Assembly: GCA_964020085.1 (NCBI GenBank)
Contig: OZ026597.1
Location: 13,214,515-13,278,514, forward strand
DNA: 64,000 nt
Source: Micromussa lordhowensis
Taxonomy: Eukaryota > Cnidaria > Anthozoa > Scleractinia > Lobophylliidae
Direction: 5' to 3'
This document shows positions 1 to 12,344 of the stretch, piece after piece (position 1 is the first letter of the stretch; each line of letters starts with the position of its first letter). Under the pieces are notes generated by a model, which saw only the letters and a program-made list of their open reading frames with translations, was not told the DNA's origin and searched no databases. Position numbers and translations under genes: made by a program.

Positions 1-1340
1 TACTAACTACAAACTTTAAAAAAAATGGCGCATGCGTATTTTGAGCGCCCGTACTTTTAACTAAGTCTCTGGAAAAATAAAACTATTTAAACAGAAGATT
101 CTTATACAGCAACTACAGTGAAACTTTTCAAAAAAAAAACGGCGCATGCGTATTTTTCTAAGTCTTTTGGCGGGAAATTGAACACGGTCAAACCGATGTT
201 AACAGGGAAACAACTTTAACCAAAAAAATACATTAACACTGGCTTATAAAATTACTCTTACAATAAATTTCTGGCAAAGTTCTGATTTCATAGAATTCAA
301 ATAACAGCGATTTAAAAAAAATCTAAAAAATTTGACTTCCCAGACAATTCACAACAGCAAAAAAACATTGCTACGTTGGACAACAAGAATGATCCGTACC
401 ACTACGGCAGTAAAGAGACGAAAAAGATGAAAGCAAGGAGCTGAACTGGTACAAAGTAAAAACTATCCATTTGCCCAAGTTTGATACAAAATTAAAGCTT
501 CTACATTGTACCAGTCCATCTTCTCACCTCTTACTGCCGTACGGATCAGTCTTGCCGTCTACGTTTCAATACTGATAATAACTTGCTTGTAAATTTTGCA
601 TTTCCTAGACAATTCAACATGGTAATTACGATGGTGATTGACTCTAGAACGGAAAGGAATTCTTAACTTTGATTCTTCTGAAATAATCTTGAAGCAAATT
701 AAGTTTCTATTCTACCTCTAACTACATCTTGAATCAGTCAATCCTGAATTGAAGCACATACACTGTACACAGCAACCTGCAGGAAAAAATGCAAAACGAA
801 AATCAATAAATGCAGCAACTTTACATCAAGCAAAAAGTATAACTTATCCTGAAGGAAAATAAAGTTGCGGTCGACAAAGACAGCGTAGCGTAGCGTTACG
901 TGATGACCAAGATAATGTAAACTAGCGTGTCAACCAAAGTAACACTCGAAGTAACGTAACGTAACGTCAAAGTAAACAAAGCATGAAATGAACGGCTGCC
1001 TAGCTAACTTTAATCAGCACATCACAAACACAAAAGTCCCAAAACAAATACATGTTAAATAACAAATATGAGGTTCATCACAAACATGACCTGCGTGGAA
1101 GAACTACAGTGAAAGTGAAAGAGGAGAGTTCTTCATTGACTGACAGGGGTGATGGTCAGAAAATTTGAAAGGAACCTACATGTACACGTAATATAAAAGG
1201 AACATGTAGCTGAATCTTGTTTTATGGGTGTAGTTTGAATTTATTTTCACTCCAAAGAGGTACCAGCAGAAAGAGCTGGATAGTCATGACAGGTGAGTAT
1301 TTGTGAGCGTTGTCACTTCACACGAACATATCTCAGAAAA
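1..1340. other. No gene seen; minor repeats
   Basis: AAAATGGCGCATGCGTATTTT occurs twice near 25 and 140, allowing mismatches. An imperfect palindrome lies at 391-548 (GATCCGTAC...GTACGGATC). A GTAACGTAACGTAACGT run is near 950. No exon is recognisable. Confidence 0.5.
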
Positions 1341-1352
1341 GATTCGAGTTAA

Positions 1353-1914
1353 AGTGCCCATATCGTCAAATTTTTTATTTTCTTATCTGATTCTATATAT
1401 CACCCTATGAACTTCTGCGAAAGAAAAATTCGATTTGGATAAAATGCAATCTTTTTTAGAAGTTTTAAAATCGTTCAAATTTGCCGCCATTTTGGTCCAC
1501 CATTCGCACCAGTCTTCCCTTCGTTTTGAATGAGTTGTGACGTAGATTAAGGAACACGTGACTTTAGGCTTGACTCATCTCGCTTGTTTTACCTCTGTAA
1601 ATGTAAGTTAGTAGCTCATACAAAATGCTGGAAAGGAGCATTTTGCATGGACTACGAAGCTAAATTTACAGAGGTAAAACAAGTGGGATAAGTCAAGCCT
1701 GAACTCACACGTTCCTGAATTTACGTCACAATTCTGAGCATGTCGATGCTGTGATCAGCGGCACGGGTCGACCGCAAGAAAATAGGATTTTCAGGTTTTT
1801 AAAACTTCATTAAAAGATCGCTTTTTCTCCAAATCGAAAAATTTTTTCGCAGAAGTTCATTGCATGAAACATAGAATCAGATGGGAAAATAAAAATTTTG
1901 GTGATATAGGCACT
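1353..1914. repeat. Foldback MITE, AGTGCC ends
   Basis: Inverted arms of about 270 bases around 1630: AGTGCCCATATC at the left end, GATATAGGCACT at the right, inner arms TTGTTTTACCTCTGTAAAT / ATTTACAGAGGTAAAACAA. No clear target duplication. Confidence 0.8.
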
Positions 1915-2021
1915 AAGACCCATAAAGATTAAAGAATTCTTTTTCAATATTGCCATCCACAACAAGAAACTGCATTGCATGTGTAACCTGTTTTTCAGGA
2001 AATGTAAGCTGAACTACATAC

Positions 2022-2243
2022 ACAAGTACATCAAAAGACAGTCAAACTATATCAGAGCAAACAATGGATCCAAATACCATGTGGGCAACACGTTTCACTT
2101 TCTCTCGGGAATTTGCTCCTGCAAACCAACTTCTCTAAATTAAAGCATTTTGTCACACCCTGAATCATTAGCATTGTTATTTACAAAATAACTGAGATAC
2201 TACACGTACTCTGATTTGTCAATGGAGTTGCAAAACCTACATG
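2022..2243 (+). repeat. Dispersed repeat, copy 1
   Basis: About 220 bases from GACAGTCAAACTATATCAGA to the GCAAAACCTA segment match 37858-38078 closely. The match resumes after the MITE at about 2870 (CACGACCAGAAGTTGGTGGG). Confidence 0.75.
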
Positions 2244-2270
2244 TATGTTCTATTTTACCAGTAAACCATG

Positions 2271-2691
2271 CCCGGGGGGTACTTAACAAAGTTTAATACG
2301 GGGAGGCTCCGCACCGAGGACCAACCCTTTACCCTTTTACTATATACCACTTTGGCAGAAAAGGTACCTCTTTTATATACCTTTTATTGAGAAAAGGTAC
2401 CCCTTTTGCATACCTACTTTAGAACACTGCACCCCATTTCTAAGCCCTTCTTGTTGTCATTTTCATGTAGTGCTTAATAAATAAACTGATACAGCCATAA
2501 GTGCGTCTATTCGAAATACTTTAATTAAAGGCCCTTGTAAATACCTAAATGACAGATTTCCCTACCCTTTGATATAGCTCAACTTGTGAAATCCCTACCC
2601 TTTTATATACCTGAAGCCTGAAAAAGGTACCCCTTTCGGGCGGAGCCTCCCCGTGTAGGCCATTATAGGGAGTACCCCCCCCCCCCCCAGG
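2271..2691. mobile_element. hAT-like MITE with 8-base target duplication
   Basis: Duplication AAACCATG at 2263-2270 and 2692-2699; ends CCCGGGGGGTACT and AGTACCCCCC...AGG are inverted repeats, as are GGGGAGGCTCCGC/GCGGAGCCTCCCC. The inside is repetitive (GGTACC(T/C)CTTTT, TATATACC). Inserted in a dispersed repeat also found at 37.9 kb. Confidence 0.8.
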
Positions 2692-3027
2692 AAACCATGG
2701 CTCCGATATGGCAGCTCTATGTGAGGACTAGAGAACTGAGAACACTAGCGATCTAATAATAAACAGTTTTGGCCTTCACTGGCCGAGATATTAATAATGC
2801 AGCCAAATATTTTTTCATTCCACATACATGTACAGTATAAGCTTATACTGAAATTTATAAGCAAGGAAAAACACGACCAGAAGTTGGTGGGCATATAAAA
2901 CTTTGACTTTTTTCCATGGCAAAAATGTTACAGTTAACGCTGTAGTTTGAAATAAATTAAGGAAGTTTTAAATCATTTTTTGGGTGCTTTCCACTGTCTG
3001 AGAAGACAGTACGAGAAACATTGCTCT

Positions 3028-4992
3028 GAGAAACATTGCTCTGAATTTTTTTACGCTGGGTTGCTCTGTATCTTCGAGATATTACGTATGCAAACAACCA
3101 TCAGTTTTCCAAGTGGCATCTTTTGGAGATCTATTGTTAAACGAAAAACAAAAGAAACCTTTTGTTTCGCTAAAGGATGAGTTAACTACATGTATAACGC
3201 CATCATTTCTCACTTCTGCTTCGTTAGCTCAAGTGGATAACGCGCCGAACGGAGCTGATTCAAATTTGTTTTGTCGTGACACTCGAGGGCTCAATCCGAG
3301 GTCGGTGAAATCTTTTTTGTTCTGTTTTTCTTCTTCTTTCAAAAACCTTCCTCTTGTCTTTGTAATGGAATTGCCGTTTTTACTGGTAAGGATCTGGATA
3401 ATATGTTTTTTTAGCTGCCATTGTGACCTTGGCTTTTGGCGCGCAAAGCATCGATTACTTGGATAACACAAATTCAGAGCTCACCTGTTAATTAAGCAGG
3501 GTTTGCTCGCTATTTCCACCGATATTCGAAGCTTATTCGAGGATTATTTGCACCCGCCTGGTAGGAGATTTGGCATCATTAAGCCTTTGACCCTCGTTAA
3601 GTCACCAGCATTCCTCAAGGAAACGAGGAGTGCTTTTGTTCCGAGATCATGGTTTAAGTCTGCCGTTAAGTTAGCCATTGAAGAACAAGTGAGCCAGGCG
3701 GTAGATTCTAGAAATGCTTCTTCTTCCAAAACGAAGCATCCGTCCTTGACTTATGGCTCATTTGCCAAACTTTGGCGTCTGTCAGTTTTGGAAATTAGAA
3801 CTGCTTTCTAGACTTTCTAGACTTTCTTGAAATCAGCCATTCATCGTCCTTTGCTCCAAGAATTTCTGGGATATCCCATACTATTCTTTCATATGTAAAG
3901 CGCCTTGAGCATTGTGTGCGTGACTTCTAGCGTGTCTGAGCATGACTCAAGACACGGCCGGGGACTGGTGAGAAAGGCCAGAGAGCAAAGTCCTTGAAAT
4001 TTGACCTGTACCGAGTGTTAAGGTGAAAAGTTTTGCTAAATCAAACAGATTCAAGCCATTTTTACGGGCCAAACAGAAGCCAAAGACAAATTGCAGGTGG
4101 GTTAAATTGGCAAGCAAGTGTTCCGTGAGTGTGTATCGTGGATTTCCAAGCAGATGATTACTTTGAGTTGTGACAGGATCGAGCCCGCCGCAGAGAAAAA
4201 AGACAAAGAACACCTGATCACAGATTAGTGCACAAATCCATGCCTAAATCAAGTCAATGAATAGTGCCTAGAGATAGAGGCTGAACGTTTTGCAAATCGG
4301 CTACGTCAGTGATTTAAATGTTTCTACGTGAAATTATTTTTTTGGTGCACATTCCATGAAATGATTATTTCTGACAACACTTACATAGAAAGAGGAAGCA
4401 TTAAGCTAACATGCTGTTCATGCCGAAAAAAAGCATACGAAACGGAGAATTTATCAGCAAAGGAACGCTGAAATACAAAACAAAACTTACATTTAAACTG
4501 AAGTTTTCTTCTTCCTAATCTAATCTTCCTTAACAGGTAAGCTCTGAATTTGTGTTATCAAAGTAATCAATGCTTTGCACGCCAAAAGCCAACGTCACAA
4601 TGGCAGCTAAAAAAAACATATTATCCAGAACCTTATCAGTCAAAACGGCAATTCAATTACAAAGACACGAGGAAGGTTTTTGAAAGAAGAAAAAAAACAG
4701 AACGAAAAAAAAGATTTCACCGACCTCGAATTGACCCTCGAGTGTCACGACAAAACAAATTTGAATCAGCTACGTTTGGTGCGTTATCCACTTGAGCTAA
4801 TGAAGCAGCAGTGAGAAATGATCGTGTTATAGTTACTTCATCCTTTAGCGAAACAAAAGGTTTCTTTTGTTTTTTATTTAACAATAGATCTCCAAAAGAT
4901 GCCGCTTGGAAAACTGAGGGTTGTTTGCATTACGTAATATCTCGAGAACGTAGAGCAACCCAGCGAAAAAAACTTCAGAGCAATGTTTCTCA
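3028..4992. repeat. Large foldback element
   Basis: Arms of about 463 bases (3028-3491 and 4531-4992) are inverted copies with some divergence. Both hold a tRNA-like A box (TAGCTCAAGTGGATAACG near 3227). The 1 kb centre holds an open frame of 102 codons (3503-3811) that I do not recognise. Arm frames are shadows of each other. Confidence 0.75.
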
Positions 4993-5158
4993 GGTGAAAC
5001 AAAACCCACATGCCAAAATTCAGGCCCTTTCGCGAACATTTTTTTTCCCACCCAAATAGTCACTTAGCATGGTTTTGCACTCACCCCTTCAATAGTTTCT
5101 GGCACCATAGGTCTGCATATCAATGCATATCAAAGGTCTGCATATCATGCGTGCATAT

Positions 5159-5228
5159 CAATGCGTACAGAGAGCTTTATTATAGAGACTATAGGTCTGC
5201 AATGCGTACAGAGAGCTTTATTATAGAG
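5159..5228 (+). repeat. Tandem duplication, 41-base period
   Basis: CAATGCGTACAGAGAGCTTT and the following TATTATAGAG occur twice, 41 bases apart. Confidence 0.85.
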
Positions 5229-5229
5229 G

Positions 5230-8200
5230 CTTATTTGTTTAGGCTCATTTATGTTACAAAATATGTTTTACATGTAAGCTCTCTAAGTATTGGCTCTAGT
5301 GGACAACATTTGAAAGAAATCTTATTCTGTGAACATGCTGCTTATATTATATTATGAAACACTATTATAATGACACTGTGCATAGAGGATCAGAAACTGT
5401 TTGCAAGTACAGAAAATGCAGCTTCTTGACAGGTCTAATTACCTCACTGACTGACTTGCTACAGGCTAATCACCACAGACACATCAAAAACAAAGTCTGC
5501 AGGCTCCCCTGCCCCGCCCCGATCGCTTCCCTTTCCGAATTCTTTAGTTTCAAGCTTGTTGGCTCAGTTGATTCGCCAAATTTTTTCCATCCTTGCTGAA
5601 AGCCTGTTTGCAGGCTACGATTAAATCTTTTTCTCCAATGTCCCATGTGGTTTAGTATTGCACAGGTTAGCCCATAGAAAGAGTGATCTATTGCTCATTT
5701 CTTAAGTAGATTTGCAAAACCCGCCATCCAACAGATCAGTGAAAGAAATCTTTGGCATTAAAGCAAATCATTTCAGAGTAAATCATGTTACATGTGCATG
5801 AAAAAAAAATTCAAGAGAAAGTCAAGGACACAAAGACTAAAGAAGTGGTATTTGCTCTCAAACTTGCAATGCAAAAAAATTAATTATTAGTAGGCAATTA
5901 CATGTACATGTATTTGTGTTAAGAATTAACTTGAAGCACAACCTTAAAAAGGGGTGCTTTTCAAAATTTCAGACCACCATCCCCATTAAACTGATAGGCA
6001 GTTCACCACTGTGGCCTAAGATTTAGAATGTGTAAGTAATCAACTTACCTCATGAACACATGGCATCTGAGGCTGTCCAGACATTCTTTCCCAAACAGAA
6101 TTTGTTTATTCTACATGTAGCATTTCATACTTGATATTTCTCTGAAGAAGGAAAGATACTAAATGTAAATATAGGTATGCTGGGTAAGATTTTAGTTAGT
6201 ACATGTATTAATTTTGTCCCTCAGGTACAAAATGCAGACTGAGAATAAAGACTGTTTTCAAATATGCAATACCATGTCATTTTATAGCTTACCAAGTGTC
6301 ACACAATCACTTTTGCGCAGTCATTATAATTGGGGAATACACTTGGCCCGTTTCTTCATATGTTTTCAATTGCTTTTACATGTTTTAAAATACAAAGGCC
6401 ACATTTGTTCTAAAAAGAATTTGAAGTTGCCACAGTCTTCTCACTTCACGCATGGGGTCAATATTAAACCCAAATACATGTAACATGCCATGTTCAAGAA
6501 ACAACAATCAATCAGCATTCATTTTGTAGCCACATGCAAACTTAGAGCCTGCAAGCATGCTCTTCCCAAGATCGAGAAATTAGGAAATGAAAAGGGAATA
6601 AGACTTGGAGTAAAACTGTTCTCTTGTCTCGACAAATTCAAAGCTGAACACACACTGATTGTTACAATCTTAATAATTATTGTGTAGTTAACTAGTTACC
6701 AAACAAAACAAACAAGAAAAGTAAATAAAAGGCTAGACACAAAAACAATGCTTCCCTTTTTCCTGAAAGAATCTGCCGATAGTTCTTCATTTGTATTAAC
6801 ACATTGTACGTACATGTTGTAGGTCAAAATGAAATTCAGGTTAAAATGAAATTCCTTTACCTCTTAGCCCTAATTATTCAAGGACCATGAATAATTTGGG
6901 TTAGAAGGCAAAGGAAATTGAGAATCAAACTAGGTTAAAATCACTTTAACCTGAATTTCATTTTGACCCACAACATACAGTACACGTACACTGTAGCAAA
7001 TGTTGACATTCTTTAATTACTTGAGCTTCTGTAGGAAAGCCCGAGTCATAAAACACAAGCCATTTTGTCTTGGTCGCCAGGCATTGCTAATAAAAGTAGA
7101 GCATGGAAACTGGGAATGAGAATGCGACAGACTGCTATATGTCATGAGCTTCAGGTCTTCATGAACAGCGTAAAATGTAAACAGAATGCTAGCTAATGCT
7201 GTGTTTTGTGAAGAAAGTCTTGGAAAGAATCATGCCTTATATGTTCATGTCACACACATGTTGATCATTTTCGGAACGGGTCGGTGCATTATATTGTTTG
7301 AAAGCCTGCAAAAAGGCAAAGTTCAGGCTTGTTCTCAAGAGATAACGTATGACCCATGTTTGAGTTCAAACTATGAGAACACAATGACAAAAACCTATGA
7401 CTACCGACTTGAAGACGTTGACGCTTATTGTTTTGGCGCATCCTTACTACACATGCAAATTCACATAACACATCATGTATTGAGCGCGCGCTAAGTAATA
7501 AAATGAACAATGATAAGGCAGATGGCCATTGCTACATGTATTATAGCTTTGCCTGGATTTAATGATCTTGGACATTCAGTGAACCTCTTTCTTTTGATGG
7601 ATCATTTTCTTACCGATTTTCTACATTTAAAATAAAGAAAATGTATTGATTATGAGAAGTCTGATTATTTTGCAAAGTGCACAATCAAATTTCATTATTT
7701 TTAGCTCTTCATTTATCTGTGCAAGGGTTTGAAATACCTCTTAAAGGGTTAAGTTTTGTGAAAATGTTGGCAACATTTGGAATTATTAATGCAACAGATT
7801 CACTCATACAACATATTACTAGGATAGTTTGTCTCTGCTGAATTACATGTATCTTTGATATTTTAAGCTAAAACCCTGGAGAAAATGTTGATTTACAATG
7901 TACGTGCATAAATTTTTCAAACTCAGACTCTAGTTTTCCACATATGCTTTCTCTCTGAATCAAAGTCTGTGACCCCCAATTTTGTTTCACTTCTGAAACA
8001 AGTAACTAATTTTATCAGCTTACGAGCAGGTGGAATTCAACAAATCCTGCAATCTGATTGGCTCCTGGAGCCGGCAGAATTTTCTCATCAGGACTGCTAT
8101 AGCAGGCGGAATACATGGTGTTGATCTATTTTTGTGAATGAATTAGCGGTAATCGCCAATCTTTCGCTCTTTTTACACTTCCACAGACGATTTATTAACA

Positions 8201-8776
8201 CAGGTTTATCTCTATTCACCTTTAAATGGCAAGGAAAATTACCATAAGTAAATTCAATTCAGTATTTTGAAATTGTGAGAGTTTGTTTGGCTGTTTGTAG
8301 ATCAGCGCTGTAATGGTGAGTAATCCTGTGTGTGTCTCTCTCTGTACAATTTTAGGCAAAAAATGAGTCAGTTTCGGACAGCTTTACATCTCTGACCATT
8401 GAGAGAGTTTCTGTCGAATACACTTAGTGCATTTCCTCACAATCTATCTTGAGTGATTTTGAGTGATTCTCTACAACTGACAGAAATTTTTTTTGTAGTA
8501 CAACTTCAAACTTTGCACGAAATTTCACCTCGGGCATTTTCAAGACCTCAGTCACAGTTTTTCACTATACCGGCCTCCCAGCTTACCAATAACATATATA
8601 TCTGTCTGCAGTAGCAGTTTGAAGAAAATCTATTGAGTAGAACATTTTCATGCAAACGTCCTTAAAAATAAACTATGATGCTGAGAGACGAACACCTCTG
8701 GCTCAGATGTTAAAAAAATTCTTCATTCTCATTTGCGTCCAACAAAAAATAGAACACAATCTTAATGCAGACTGGG
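5230..8776. other. Intergenic, no gene seen apart from one short repeat
   Basis: AT-rich. Frames here (for example 6214-6483 and 7186-7494) have no recognisable domain, no splice support and no family resemblance. The 8030-8110 stretch (CAATCTGATTGGCT) looks like a MITE end. Confidence 0.5.
6815..6976. repeat. Short inverted-repeat element
   Basis: Ends TGTTGTAGGTCAAAATGA and TCATTTTGACCCACAACA pair, with further pairing of AAATTCAGGTTAAA with its inverse. Confidence 0.75.
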
Positions 8777-8790
8777 AAACCAGTGGATCT

Positions 8791-9550
8791 TTTTTTTTTT
8801 TTTTTTGAATGAAAAAGCTTTATTTCAATACAAAAAAGTTCATAATACACTACATTTCATACTACATACATACATCTCATAAAACAATATCCTTAAAACA
8901 TTTCTTTTGAAATGACGAATTACTTAACATACACCCTGAGCCCCCCCAAATCCCTCCCCCTCCCCCGCAATCCTTTCTCAATTAAAGTAAAAACAGAAAC
9001 AAGATACTGAGGTTGTTAGGAATATTCAAAAGCCGCCCATTTTTCTTTTAAAAAATTCATATTATTGCTAGTACGCGCAATATAGAGTTCTGTTTTATAT
9101 TCATATTCAAGCGCGACTTTATGTGGAAGCATAAACACTTTTTGCAAAGAATCAATGGAGAAGTGAAATTCACTTTGCAACTTGTTAAAGGCACTAGGAA
9201 ATTGTGCCTTTTTATTTATTAACAATGAATAATAATGTTTTGATTTCTTCTTTGTGATATCAAAAACATTATTATTAATTACAAATGATGGCGAAGATAT
9301 CGGTGGCATCGTATTTTTTTTGAACTCACGGTGAACAGCTTGACGAAGGCCAGCCAAGGGTAAGAAAATTTGTTTTGTCAACTCTACTTTTGATAAAACT
9401 GAACGATTCAGTACTGTTTAGATTAAACATCAAATCACTCGCCAGAACTATGCCAGAATCAAAGAAATTCTTGTAGAAGATTGGAGAATTGTTGATGCGA
9501 ATTTCTTTTATTATTCCATATAATGTTACGCCAGTCCTTAGTTGACGCAA
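8791..9550 (-). mobile_element. 5'-truncated L1/Tx1-like LINE with target-site duplication
   Basis: Minus strand. The end of the polymerase is in two frames: INNSPIFYKNFFDSGIVLAS up to KTNFLTL (9326-9550), then LAGLRQAVHREFKK onward (9016-9381); a single frameshift lies near 9340-9375. A 3' region with AATAAA ends in a poly(A) tail (T run at 8791-8806). The flanks carry the duplication AAACCAGTGGATCTT (8777-8791 and 9551-9565). Confidence 0.85.
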
Positions 9551-9565
9551 AAACCAGTGGATCTT

Positions 9566-12050
9566 GGACACGATTACATTTGTTGATAAGTTCCAGTGGT
9601 GTTAATAGTTCACCCAATATCCTGCCAAGGCCAAAATTGTTGGGAATCTACAGAATCATAAATTGGTAAAAATACAAATGCAAGCAGCTGCTTTGTTAAT
9701 TACCAAAAGGATTCACCCTATATAAAGAACATTGCTGTAAATTCTTTTTTTTTAGATTTAACCCATTGGAAACAAGCTCATGCCCAACCAAGTTCTAAAC
9801 ATGGCTAGGACATAAAAAAAAATAACATAACCAAAAGTGAGGAACTGAAAAAACTAAATGTAAACTTACAGTCCAAACTCGACTGTGCAATAGCATGTAT
9901 TGTTTTTGTCCTTTTCTCCAATTTTCAACCAGGACTTGGAACAAGGGAAATTAATGGCGGCCGTAAATTCTCAGAAATAAAGGTCCAAAAACCGCAAGTT
10001 CTAATGTTCGTAACAGATTGAAATTTGGCAAGATATCTAGCAAAGACCTATTGTGTTCAAAAATGGTTAAGAACTGGATATCAAACATTTCATCATAGTG
10101 GCACTTTAAATGACGTATCATTAAAAGAGAAATCTTTATAGTGATGTTAGTTATGAAAAAGACATTATTTGCTCACAAATAAATTTTATGTGACAATTCA
10201 TCTTTATAGTTACCATGTTATATTTAAGCAATAAGAGAACATTTTTTTCCATGTTTATATAGCCTCATCTAAACACGAGGAGGCTTGGGAGAATTCAAGA
10301 CGGTTATGCAAACCCAAGACATAGATTTGGGTTTGCATAACTTTTGAGAATTCAACCCTTCGAGTGTTTAGACGAGACAATATACATGTAATTGGAGAAA
10401 AAACAATATGTTCTATTGCTTTTATAAACTAATTTGCAAAAATATGTGCAAATCTAAAACATCACAACCATGTTTACATACTCTCATCTAAACACACCTA
10501 TCAACCAAATGAGAGCGTGTATAATGGCTCAATTATTTTATAAATGCAGAGAGGTGGGAGAATGGAACCAAGGGTATTGGTTTGAATTTGAATCCAATTA
10601 GGCATGTGCAACTAATGTCGTAGTCAGCGATGATTGTATAATGGAGGTCACATTCTTGATCTCGTCAACACACAAATTTTTTCAGCAACCCTCCTCCCCA
10701 TTCCTGCCTCTTTCTTGTTCTATAGTGTTGATTTCTCTGGCGGTTTATGCCCTCATCTTTGCAGGCAATACATATTTACCAGTAATCAAAGTTTGTGTAT
10801 TGGATAATTTCAGAGTTAAATAAACCAGCTATGTGTTAAATTTCACATAGCCATTTTTCTCCATACTGTTGTTTGTATTGCCTTTGCGAACAGAGCTCGT
10901 CACATATTTCATTCTCATTTGGGTTTTGCTGTTATAATGGATAAATTGAAGCACAAATATACCGGTACATGCAGCTTCATTAATATATTTGGACATCCGG
11001 TTTAATACACATGTACTTTAATTAGTTACAAGAAAATATATTTCAGCTCTATCCCATGGGTGCACTTTTCTCACTGTCCTTCTGTTGGGATTTTGGATGC
11101 ACCAGCTGCTCATGGTGGGGCAGTTGCCACCTTATGAAAATAAAATGTCAAATACCTGTCATGTGCCCGGAGAGGGGGGGGGGGGACCAGGTTTGGAATT
11201 GACAGAGCAATCACTTGGACAAGGCTTAAAGGTTTTTCTGACGGGATAGTTTAAATGTGACTCTGTTGGTAAATGGTTAGGTATGCATATTCACGGTTAA
11301 CGGTAATATGACAACAGTTTAAAAGCCTCACTCGATACATCTGGGTTTTAAATTTGCCGCCATTTCACCGACTGCCAAATGCAAAATTAACACTCGCTAG
11401 CTTTCGAACAAACTTATAAGCTTTGTCCAGCAAATTACAACAGGGAGTATTTAACGTGAAGCTCCTTTCTAAGATATGGCCGAACTAAAACTAAATTTGT
11501 TTCATTCAAATCAATAACACAAGACAACCTACCTATGAAAATATGCGTGCAACAGCATGGCAGCTCTCGATATTCCCACACTCCTTTTTTTTTCCTTTTC
11601 CTGTGACCTAGAATTAAGAAAAAGCCACCAAATTACAATATACCTTACATATGTTAATACAGCCTCCATAAAATGGGAAAAGAAAGTTCATTTAGTTACC
11701 AAGAAGTTCAGAATCGTAGTCAAAAGTACAAAAGTTTATAGCAAGTGGAAAACATAGTTGAACGGTCGATAGGCGTTGTGGGATAGTTCTCCTTACCGTT
11801 CCCTCCCCTCCCTCAGTACAGCGACCCTGTTCAAACTACGTTGGACGGAGGAAATATTAGCGGAGGTTAACTCACTCTTAAAACGCACCAAATGTTTTCC
11901 GTTCACAACGCCAGAGGAATTATATTATTTAAACGCAACAATCATCAGTTATTTTGGATTTGTGTTTGGGGAAAACTCGGATAGGGAAATCAAATGCTAA
12001 TTATGACTATGTACATCGTTTTCGAAAAGCTCCGTTAAATTTAACAAATT
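9566..12050. other. Intergenic, repeats only
   Basis: One MITE family copy (10262-10560) and a G run at 11175-11186; nothing coding recognised. Confidence 0.5.
10262..10560. repeat. MITE family copy with palindrome
   Basis: Palindrome 10262-10378 (CTCATCTAAACAC ... GTGTTTAGACGAG), followed by a segment ending CATACTCTCATCTAAACACA that matches 56115-56380. Confidence 0.7.
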
Positions 12051-12055
12051 GAAGT

Positions 12056-12171
12056 CAGTTTTTCATGCGTCTGTTTTCATGGATGCGGCTATCGCCTCGT
12101 GGATCCACAGCTACTTTGACAATGTTATGACGAATTCATGATCAATAACAGGACAGACGCATGAAAAACTG
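12056..12171. repeat. Inverted-repeat element
   Basis: CAGTTTTTCATGCGTCTGT and its exact inverse bound 116 bases. Confidence 0.75.
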
Positions 12172-12180
12172 TCGTCAATA

Positions 12181-12340
12181 GATCATTTCCGATATATTGA
12201 AATTCTAACATGGCTCCGAGGCTTGGGGGAATAAAACAAAAGAAATTAATCATTCATCCCCCAACTTCGATGTGATTTCTTTTGTTTTATTCCCCCAAGC
12301 CCCGGAGCCAAGTAAGAATTTTAATATATCGGAAATGGTC
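12181..12340. repeat. Near-perfect 160-base palindrome
   Basis: Arms from GATCATTTCCGATATATTGA to AATAAAACAAAAGAAAT and back. Nearly the whole element pairs. Confidence 0.8.
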
Positions 12341-12344
12341 TATT

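Noticed and set aside
3503..3811. 102-codon frame in the foldback centre
   Set aside because: No recognisable domain, start context or splice support; not called as a gene.
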